Shown piece by piece: positions 1 through 5,598 of a stretch of 5,598 nt of DNA. This DNA is from an uncultured Rhodocyclaceae bacterium (GTDB lineage Bacteria; Pseudomonadota; Gammaproteobacteria; Burkholderiales; Rhodocyclaceae). The translations under genes and the position numbers were made by a program. How positions within the stretch are numbered: position 1 is the first letter of the stretch; every line of letters begins with the position of its first letter. The notes below the pieces were generated by a model. The model did no database searches and was not told the origin of the DNA. It saw only the letters and a list, made by a program, of their open reading frames with translations. The stretch lies in assembly GCA_900549295.1 (NCBI GenBank), contig URNG01000149.1, positions 1-5,598 on the forward strand, written 5' to 3'.

Positions 1-1
1 G

Positions 2-82
2 CCCGGATGTCCCCGCCCCCCCGCCCCGCCGCTTTGGTCCGGCCTGCTGCTGGCGCTGGCCTTGCTGGCGCACGCCCCGGCC
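2..82 (+). other. Non-UvrA, signal-peptide-like segment joined to the 5' end of uvrA
   Basis: In the uvrA frame these bases encode a proline-rich stretch followed by LWSGLLLALALLAHAPA. Just before AAQTVSQMVD, UvrA proteins normally carry a segment like LRLLFARVGEPRCPDHD, preceded by conserved STVGTITEI; none of this is recognisable in any of the three + frames. The hydrophobic run ending in ALPLAAQ looks like a Sec signal peptide with an A-x-A-type cleavage region. An ATG at 7 lies in another frame, separated from this one by a run of seven C at 16-22; one C fewer would join the ATG to the hydrophobic run. The likely explanation is a chimeric or low-quality sequence end, with a real rearrangement possible. 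The exact junction cannot be placed more closely than about 80-100. Confidence 0.5.
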
Positions 83-2536
83 CTGCCGCTGGCGGCGCAG
101 ACGGTATCGCAGATGGTGGACCACGTGCTGGCGCTGCCAGCGGAAACCAAGGTGATGATCCTCGCGCCCGTAGTGGCCAGCCGCAAGGGCGAGCAGCTCG
201 ACCTGTTCGCCGAACTGCGCGCCCAGGGTTTTGCCCGGGTGCGCGTCGATGGCACGGTGTATGAACTGGACGCCGTGCCCAAGCTCGCCAAATCGCAGAA
301 GCACACGGTGGACGTGGTGGTGGACCGCCTCAAGGTGCGCGAGGACATGCGCCAGCGGCTGGCGGAATCGTTCGAGACCGCGCTGCGCCACGCCGACGGC
401 CGGGCGCTGGCGCTCGAAATGGATAGCGGCGAGGAACACCTCTTTTCCGCCAAATTCGCCTGCCCCTCCTGTTCCTTCGCCTTGCAGGAACTGGAGCCGC
501 GCCTGTTTTCCTTCAACAACCCAATGGGCGCCTGCGCCAAATGCGACGGCCTGGGCGTGATCCAGTTTTTCGACCCCAAGCGCATCGTCGCCGCGCCGCA
601 TCTGTCGCTCGCCGCCGGGGCCATCCGCAGTTGGGACAAGAAGAATCCCTTCACCTATCCGCTGCTGGAATCGCTCGCCGAACACTATGCCTTTTCGCTG
701 GACACGCCTTTCGAGCAATTGCCGGACGCGCTGCGCCACACCATTTTGTACGGCTCAGGCAAGGAAGTGATCCGCTTTCGCCATTTTTCCGACAAAGGCC
801 CGCCCATCGAACGCCACCATACTTTCGAGGGCATCATCTCCAACATCGAGCGGCGCTACCGTTCCAGCGATTCGGCCAGCCTGCGCGAAGACCTGGCCCG
901 CTACATCAGCAACTCGACCTGCCCGCAGTGCGACGGCAGCCGCCTGCGCAGCGAGGCACGCCACGTGCAAGTAGGTGACAAAACCCTGCACGCCATCAAC
1001 CGCCTGCCGCTGGGCGAGGCGCGCAATCATTTCAACTGCCTGCAACTGCCCGGCCACAAGGCGCAGATCGCCGACAAGATCCTCAAGGAAATCACCGCCC
1101 GCCTGACCTTCCTGATCGACGTCGGCCTCGACTACCTGTGCCTGGAACGCTCAGCGGAAACCCTCTCCGGCGGCGAGGCGCAGCGCATCCGCCTGGCCTC
1201 GCAGATCGGCTCCGGCCTGACCGGCGTCATGTACGTGCTCGACGAGCCTTCCATCGGCCTGCACCAGCGCGACAACGACCGCCTGCTCGCCACACTCAGG
1301 AACCTGCGCGACATGGGCAACACCGTGCTGGTGGTGGAACACGACGAGGACGCCATCCGCACGGCGGACTACGTGGTCGACATCGGCCCCGGTGCCGGTG
1401 TGCATGGCGGCCACATCGTCGCCCACGGCACACCGGCGCAAGTCGCCGCCAATCCCGCCTCCCTCACCGGCGCGTATCTGAGCGGCCAGCGGGAAATCGC
1501 CGTGCCGAAAAAACGCCGCCCGCGCGATATTGAAAAACAACTGCGTGTCGTCGGCGCGCACGGCCACAACCTGCGCGACGTCACGCTGGAGCTGCCGGTC
1601 GGCCTGCTCACCTGCATCACCGGCGTTTCCGGCTCCGGCAAATCGACGCTCATCAACGACACGCTCTATGCCGCTGCCGCCCGCCATCTCTACGGCTCCA
1701 CCGCCGAACCCGCGCCGCACAAGGAAATCACCGGGCTCGATCTGTTCGACAAGGTCATCAACGTCGATCAATCGCCCATTGGCCGCACACCGCGCTCCAA
1801 TCCGGCCACCTACACCGGCCTGCTGACCCCCATCCGCGAACTGTTTTCGCAGGTGCCGGAATCACGCGCACGGGGTTACCTGCCGGGGCGTTTCTCCTTC
1901 AACGTCAAGGGCGGACGCTGTGAAGCCTGCCAGGGCGACGGCATGATCAAAGTGGAGATGCACTTCCTGCCGGACATCTACGTGCCGTGCGATGTCTGCC
2001 ACGGCCAGCGTTACAACCGCGAAACCCTGGAAATCCAGTACAAGGGCAAAAACATCCACGAGGTGCTGCAAATGACGGTCGAACAGGCGCGCGAATTCTT
2101 CGACCCCGTGCCGCTCGTCGCCCGCAAGCTGCAGACGCTGGTGGACGTCGGCCTCTCCTACATCACCCTCGGCCAGAGCGCCACCACGCTTTCCGGCGGC
2201 GAAGCGCAGCGCGTGAAACTGGCGCTCGAACTCTCCAAGCGCGACACCGGCCGCACCCTCTACATCCTCGACGAACCCACCACCGGCCTGCACTTCGCCG
2301 ACATCGAACTGCTCCTCAAGGTGCTGCACCGCCTGGCCGACCACGGCAACACCATCGTCGTCATCGAGCACAATCTCGACGTCATCAAGACCGCCGACTG
2401 GCTGGTCGACCTCGGCCCCGAAGGCGGCGCCGGCGGCGGCCGCATCCTCGCCGCCGGCACGCCGGAACAGCTGGTCAAGTGCAAGGCCAGCCACACCGGG
2501 CGCTTCCTCAAACCCTTGCTGGACAAAAAAGCATGA
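2..2536 (+). CDS. uvrA: UvrABC system protein A (excinuclease ATPase subunit), 5'-incomplete
   Basis: UvrA is the DNA-damage-recognition ATPase of nucleotide excision repair; as a dimer it loads UvrB onto lesions in the cytoplasm. Numbering from the TTG at 62, the visible signatures are: zinc module Cys134, Cys137, Cys158, Cys161; ABC signature LSGGEAQR at 368-375; Walker B VLDEP with Asp394-Glu395; second Walker A GVSGSGKST at 521-529; second zinc finger Cys620, Cys623, Cys643, Cys646; second LSGGEAQR at 710-717; second Walker B with Asp737-Glu738. From about base 83 the match to E. coli UvrA (about 940 residues) is collinear to the C-terminus, without internal frameshifts. Roughly 125 N-terminal residues are absent, including the first Walker A, so this fragment alone could not form the first ATP site. 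The frame is open to the left edge, so it is annotated as partial. The TTG at 62 is only the first start-like codon and is probably not a real start. The gene overlaps dgkA by 4 bases. Confidence 0.95.
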   Translation, partial: PGCPRPPAPPLWSGLLLALALLAHAPALPLAAQTVSQMVDHVLALPAETKVMILAPVVASRKGEQLDLFAELRAQGFARVRVDGTVYELDAVPKLAKSQKHTVDVVVDRLKVREDMRQRLAESFETALRHADGRALALEMDSGEEHLFSAKFACPSCSFALQELEPRLFSFNNPMGACAKCDGLGVIQFFDPKRIVAAPHLSLAAGAIRSWDKKNPFTYPLLESLAEHYAFSLDTPFEQLPDALRHTILYGSGKEVIRFRHFSDKGPPIERHHTFEGIISNIERRYRSSDSASLREDLARYISNSTCPQCDGSRLRSEARHVQVGDKTLHAINRLPLGEARNHFNCLQLPGHKAQIADKILKEITARLTFLIDVGLDYLCLERSAETLSGGEAQRIRLASQIGSGLTGVMYVLDEPSIGLHQRDNDRLLATLRNLRDMGNTVLVVEHDEDAIRTADYVVDIGPGAGVHGGHIVAHGTPAQVAANPASLTGAYLSGQREIAVPKKRRPRDIEKQLRVVGAHGHNLRDVTLELPVGLLTCITGVSGSGKSTLINDTLYAAAARHLYGSTAEPAPHKEITGLDLFDKVINVDQSPIGRTPRSNPATYTGLLTPIRELFSQVPESRARGYLPGRFSFNVKGGRCEACQGDGMIKVEMHFLPDIYVPCDVCHGQRYNRETLEIQYKGKNIHEVLQMTVEQAREFFDPVPLVARKLQTLVDVGLSYITLGQSATTLSGGEAQRVKLALELSKRDTGRTLYILDEPTTGLHFADIELLLKVLHRLADHGNTIVVIEHNLDVIKTADWLVDLGPEGGAGGGRILAAGTPEQLVKCKASHTGRFLKPLLDKKA

Positions 2537-2916
2537 GCGACTACCGGGAATTCAAAGGCAAACAAGGGCTGACCCGGCTCTTCAATGCCCTGGGTTATTC
2601 GCGTGACGGGCTGGGGGCCGCCTGGAAGCACGAAGCGGCGTTTCGGGAAGAGGTGCTGCTGGCGCTCGTGGCCGTGCCGCTGGCGCTCTATTTCGGACAG
2701 GGTGGCGTGGAACGGGCGCTGCTGATCGGCAGTATTTTTCTGATCCTGATCGTCGAGATTCTGAATTCCGCGCTGGAGGCCATCGTGGATAAAGCCTCGC
2801 CGGAAAAGCACGAACTCGCCAAACGCGCCAAGGACATGGGCAGCGCTGCCGTGCTGCTGGCGCTGGGCAACGCTGCCATGGTCTGGATCTGCGTGCTGTG
2901 GCCGACGGCGGCCTGA
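2533..2916 (+). CDS. dgkA: Diacylglycerol kinase (prokaryotic DgkA family)
   Basis: This 127-residue integral inner-membrane enzyme phosphorylates diacylglycerol with ATP to give phosphatidic acid, returning lipid by-products of envelope synthesis to phospholipid metabolism. It is close in length to E. coli DgkA (122 residues). An amphipathic N-terminal region (GYSRDGLGAAWKHEAAFREE, residues 21-40) is followed by three hydrophobic segments at about 37-55, 62-85 and 104-123. The family hallmark VEILNSALEAIVD is present: Glu75, Asn78 and Glu82 match E. coli Glu69 (catalytic), Asn72 and Glu76; Glu34 matches Glu28; and KDMGSAA (Lys100, Asp101) is intact. The ATG overlaps the uvrA stop as ATGA and no good Shine-Dalgarno sequence precedes it (GGACAAAAAAGC). 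Translation therefore probably depends on ribosomes finishing uvrA. No separate promoter was seen. The gene appears complete and functional. Confidence 0.96.
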   Translation: MSDYREFKGKQGLTRLFNALGYSRDGLGAAWKHEAAFREEVLLALVAVPLALYFGQGGVERALLIGSIFLILIVEILNSALEAIVDKASPEKHELAKRAKDMGSAAVLLALGNAAMVWICVLWPTAA

Positions 2917-2920
2917 GCGC

Positions 2921-2950
2921 CAGCCCGCCGGTTTACGCGCAGCCGGGCTG
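2921..2950. terminator. Imperfect hairpin between convergent genes, possible bidirectional terminator
   Basis: CAGCCCG at 2921-2927 is the exact reverse complement of CGGGCTG at 2944-2950. This gives a 7-bp GC-rich stem with a 16-base loop, in the 36-base gap between the dgkA stop and the converging helicase-nuclease stop. Neither side has a T-run, so it is not a classical Rho-independent terminator. It may aid termination or protect 3' ends, or be chance in GC-rich DNA. The position is favourable; the structure is weak. Confidence 0.35.
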
Positions 2951-2952
2951 AA

Positions 2953-5598
2953 TCAAGCCGCCGCTTGCAGCAACTCCACCAACTCGCCCTGCAAGGCAAA
3001 CCACACCGCCAGCCGGATCGGGCGGGGATCGCGGGCAAACAATGCGGCGTAGCGTTCCAGTTGCGGGCGGTAGTCTTCCGCCTTGGCAGGCAGGGCGGCG
3101 AGCGGGGCGCGCACGTTTTTGTAGTCGATGATCCAGCGCTCGCCATCGGCCACGAACACCCGGTCGATGATGTGCTGGGCGCTGCCGTCGCCGTCGCGGG
3201 TCGTCCAGCCTTGCTCGACGTCGCTTTCCGGGTGATCGGCCAGCAGCCAGCGGCCACGCGGCGATTGCAGGGTGTTGGCCAGCGCCTGGCGGGTTTCCGT
3301 CAGGGCCAGCGCCGTGTCTGCGGCAGACAGCCCCTGCGCGCGCAGCCAGTGTTGCCAGCCAGCGGCGCAGGCGTCGAGCCGCTCCAGCGGCCAGGCGGCC
3401 AGACCCTGGCGCACGATCGATTCGAGGCAGCGGTGAATCAGCGTGCCGGTCAGGGTTTCCCGCGTCTCGGCGCGGTTGCGGCTGGCTTGTTCGGCGGTGG
3501 CTGGCGCGGCGGCGAGCACGGTAGCTGCGGGCGGCGCTGCCAGTTCCTCCGGCACTTGTAGGCGCGGCAGGCGCAGCAGGGGCGGGACGAATGTTTCCAG
3601 CGGGATGGCAGACGCCTCCTCTGCCTGCGTTTTGCCCTGATTTTCGCCCTGGTCTTCTGCCGCCGCAGCAAAACGCGCCGACACCTGCGGCCAGAGCAGC
3701 GCCAGAAAACTGTTGGCAGGCGGCGCTTTGATGGCACTGACGGCGCTGGCCTCACTGTCCACACCAGCCTGCGCTTCGCCCTGCGGCGCGCATTTCGCCA
3801 CCGCCAGCAGATGCAATTGCCGGATGGCGCGCGTAGTCGCCACGTAGAGCAGGCGCTCGCCTTCGTGCGCGGAGCGGGTTTTCTCCAGTTGCCGCAGCAC
3901 GTCGTACAGGCCGGGAGCGGTTTCCTTGTCGCCGCGCGCGGCCATCGGCGCCACCAGAAGATGCGCCTGCCCATCCGCCCCCAGAGCTTCGTCCCATAGG
4001 AGCAACGGGCTGTCGTTGTGCCGGGGCGGGCGGGCCAAGCCAGGGACGATCACGGTTTCGAATTCCAACCCCTTGGCCTTGTGGATGGTCATCATCTGGA
4101 TCGCACCGCCCAGCGGATCGGGTGGGGCGTACAGTTCGGCCACTTCCTGATCCAGCACCTGCGGCGTCAGGCGGTTGCCGGCATGCAGCCGGTCGATCAG
4201 GTCGAACAGGCTTTCCACGTCCGCCAGATCGGCGGCCTGCGGCAAGGCATCGGCGCCGCCCAGCATCAGCCAGCTGCCTTCCAGCCAGCGCCGGGGCGTT
4301 TGCCGCGCGCGCTCGGCCAGCGCCAGTGCCAGCACGCCGCGCACGTGCAGGAGGCGCGCGCGCCCATCCTCGCTGAGCGCGGCCAGACGCGCTTCGTCGT
4401 GCATCAACTGCCAGACGGTGCGCTGATTGTCGTGCGCGGCGAGCGCGTGCAGATCGGCCAGACGCAGGCCGCAGCAGGGCGAACGCAAGAGCGCCAGCCA
4501 GTTCACCCGGTCGGCGCGGTGGCTGAGGGCGCGGTAAAGGATCAGCACGTCCTGCACGTGCTGGCGCTCGGATAGCGATTCGATTTCCACCGCCTGGAAA
4601 CGCAGGTCCGCCGCCTGCCGGCGCAGCGCGGACACCAGCGCGTCGAGGTGGCTGCGGGCGCGCACCAGAATGGCGATGCGACCCTGCGGGTCTTGCTCGC
4701 GGGCGGCGCGGATCAGGCGCAGGGCCAGCGCCGCTTCCCTCTCCGCACCGTCTGTGCCGTCCGCATCGGCGGCCACCGTGACGGGATGCACATGCACGCC
4801 GCTGAGTGGATCGGGCGCGCGCGTCGCCACGGCATCGGCAAAACGCACGGCCCCCGCGAGCGGCTCGTCGGCTGCCGCGAAAACGCCGGGAAAAACCGCA
4901 TTCACCCAATCGACCACCGCCGGATGCGAGCGGTTGTTGCGGTACAGGCGCAGGTGTTCGAGCGGCACGCCGCCCATGCCCGCCGCGCGCACCTTGAGAA
5001 ACAAGCCGACATCGGCCTTGCGAAAGCGATAAATGGACTGCATCGGGTCACCGACCACGAACAGGGTGCGCCCATCGTCCGGCGTCCAGCCGCGCATCAG
5101 CTTTTCCAGGAGCGCCACCTGACCGGGGCTGGTGTCCTGGAATTCATCCACCAGCAGATGCTGGATGCGGTAATCCAGCGCCTGCGCCAGATCAGTCGGC
5201 GCTTCTTCTTCGCCCAGCGCGAGATTCGCCCGGCTGGCGATCTCGATGAAATCGACTTCGCCCGCCGCCTGAAAGATCAGCCACAACTGCCCGGCGGCCA
5301 GCCGCAGCAGGCGGGAAAAATTCTCCACCGCCGCCCATTGCGCGTCGCTGAATTGCGCCGCCGGCAGATCGCGCACGGCCGCCAGCGCCTGCGCCAAGCC
5401 CGGCACGCTGGCAAGATCGGCCAGTTGCGCCAGCATGGCGGCTTTTTCCTCGGCGTATTCCTTGCCCGCCGGAAAACCGACGTTCTTGTTCACTGCCTTG
5501 CGCCAGTCGCCTTCCCTGGTCAGCAGTAGGCCGGCCAGTTGCTGCCAGCGCGGCAGATCGGCGAGGTCGGCGGTGAGCGGCTCCCCCCACGCCGCCCG
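2953..5598 (-). CDS. UvrD/RecB-type helicase with C-terminal PD-(D/E)XK nuclease domain (AddA/RecB-like), N-terminus beyond window
   Basis: This is a superfamily 1A helicase-nuclease that probably unwinds and resects double-strand breaks for recombination, likely with an AddB-type partner not in this window. Numbered from the in-frame GTG at 5493, the visible motifs are: II (Walker B) VDEFQDT at 115-121; III VVGDPMQSIYRFRKA at 146-160; IV-like LYRNNRS at 183-189; V MMTIHKAKGLEFE at 467-479; VI LLYVATTRA at 548-556. After an Ala/Pro/Gln-rich linker (about 565-680) comes a RecB-family nuclease: GTLIH (His687), IIDR (Asp777), IIDYK (Asp790, Lys792) and QLERY (Gln811, Tyr815). All expected catalytic residues for that fold are present. 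The frame stays open upstream of the GTG to the edge, with family-like sequence (LPRWQQLAGLLLTREGDWRK), so the GTG is internal. Motif I and the true start lie outside; some 250-300 residues are missing if the protein has AddA length. It converges on dgkA with a 36-base gap. AddA is favoured over RecB on overall look only, so no symbol is assigned. Confidence 0.93.
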   Translation of the reverse strand, partial: RAAWGEPLTADLADLPRWQQLAGLLLTREGDWRKAVNKNVGFPAGKEYAEEKAAMLAQLADLASVPGLAQALAAVRDLPAAQFSDAQWAAVENFSRLLRLAAGQLWLIFQAAGEVDFIEIASRANLALGEEEAPTDLAQALDYRIQHLLVDEFQDTSPGQVALLEKLMRGWTPDDGRTLFVVGDPMQSIYRFRKADVGLFLKVRAAGMGGVPLEHLRLYRNNRSHPAVVDWVNAVFPGVFAAADEPLAGAVRFADAVATRAPDPLSGVHVHPVTVAADADGTDGAEREAALALRLIRAAREQDPQGRIAILVRARSHLDALVSALRRQAADLRFQAVEIESLSERQHVQDVLILYRALSHRADRVNWLALLRSPCCGLRLADLHALAAHDNQRTVWQLMHDEARLAALSEDGRARLLHVRGVLALALAERARQTPRRWLEGSWLMLGGADALPQAADLADVESLFDLIDRLHAGNRLTPQVLDQEVAELYAPPDPLGGAIQMMTIHKAKGLEFETVIVPGLARPPRHNDSPLLLWDEALGADGQAHLLVAPMAARGDKETAPGLYDVLRQLEKTRSAHEGERLLYVATTRAIRQLHLLAVAKCAPQGEAQAGVDSEASAVSAIKAPPANSFLALLWPQVSARFAAAAEDQGENQGKTQAEEASAIPLETFVPPLLRLPRLQVPEELAAPPAATVLAAAPATAEQASRNRAETRETLTGTLIHRCLESIVRQGLAAWPLERLDACAAGWQHWLRAQGLSAADTALALTETRQALANTLQSPRGRWLLADHPESDVEQGWTTRDGDGSAQHIIDRVFVADGERWIIDYKNVRAPLAALPAKAEDYRPQLERYAALFARDPRPIRLAVWFALQGELVELLQAAA

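Noticed and set aside
7..264. 85-codon + strand frame starting with ATG at 7
   Set aside because: Most of it is an Ala/Gly/Arg-rich out-of-frame reading of uvrA. Only its first codons are of possible interest, as a start frameshifted from the signal-peptide-like segment.
1327..1334. E. coli Chi octamer GCTGGTGG, also at 2137-2144 (+) and 5148-5155 (-), near a RecB/AddA-like gene
   Set aside because: All three fall inside conserved codons (such as LVV, TLVD and LLVDE) that favour CTG and GTG, so they are expected from codon use. Chi specificity also differs between lineages and is unknown here.
1862..2494. 210-codon - strand open frame opposite the C-terminal half of uvrA
   Set aside because: It lies antisense to the second zinc finger and the second ABC signature and Walker B of UvrA, and shows no family signature of its own.
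1987..2532. Apparent N-terminal extension of dgkA reaching back to 1987
   Set aside because: The extended part is a His/Arg/Pro-rich out-of-frame reading of uvrA. The DgkA family begins near the ATG at 2533, which gives the usual length of about 125 residues.
3752..4909. 385-codon - strand open frame overlapping the helicase-nuclease in another frame
   Set aside because: It is an Arg/Ala/Gly-rich shadow of the real frame, which carries motifs V and VI in the same region.
4648..5529. Long + strand open frame (293 codons) opposite the helicase-nuclease gene
   Set aside because: It is antisense to well-conserved helicase motifs, and its translation is rich in Arg, Ala, Gln and His with no recognisable domain. 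This is typical of a GC-rich shadow frame.

Overview
The window is GC-rich (roughly two thirds G+C by eye) and almost fully coding. It looks like ordinary chromosomal DNA of a proteobacterium. The UvrA wording (for example KLALELSKRDTGRTLYILDE and the KGEQLDLFAELRAQGF stretch) resembles betaproteobacterial UvrA most closely as I remember it. This is a judgement from recalled sequences, not a search. No IS elements, CRISPR arrays, tRNA or rRNA genes were seen.

Layout. On the + strand, 2-2536 carries most of uvrA, the damage-recognition ATPase of nucleotide excision repair. It lacks about the first 125 residues, including the first Walker A motif. The first ~80 bases of its open frame do not look like UvrA. 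They read like a hydrophobic signal peptide and run into UvrA at a short shared LPLAAQ stretch, which suggests a chimeric junction. The dgkA gene (2533-2916) follows with a 4-base ATGA overlap and encodes a complete small membrane diacylglycerol kinase. A 36-base gap (2917-2952) holds an imperfect hairpin. On the - strand, 5598-2953 encodes the C-terminal ~880 residues of a RecB/AddA-type helicase-nuclease, converging on dgkA. Its N-terminus, with helicase motif I, lies beyond the right edge.

How the genes relate. uvrA and dgkA appear to be co-transcribed and translationally coupled. The helicase-nuclease is a separate convergent unit. Two of the three genes act in DNA repair: excision of bulky lesions, and double-strand-end processing for recombination. 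DgkA recycles diacylglycerol into phosphatidic acid at the inner membrane and has no known biochemical link to the other two. In E. coli dgkA sits beside lexA, so its position next to a repair gene has a parallel.

I found no convincing sign of a new biological system. The item most worth checking is the abnormal 5' end of uvrA.
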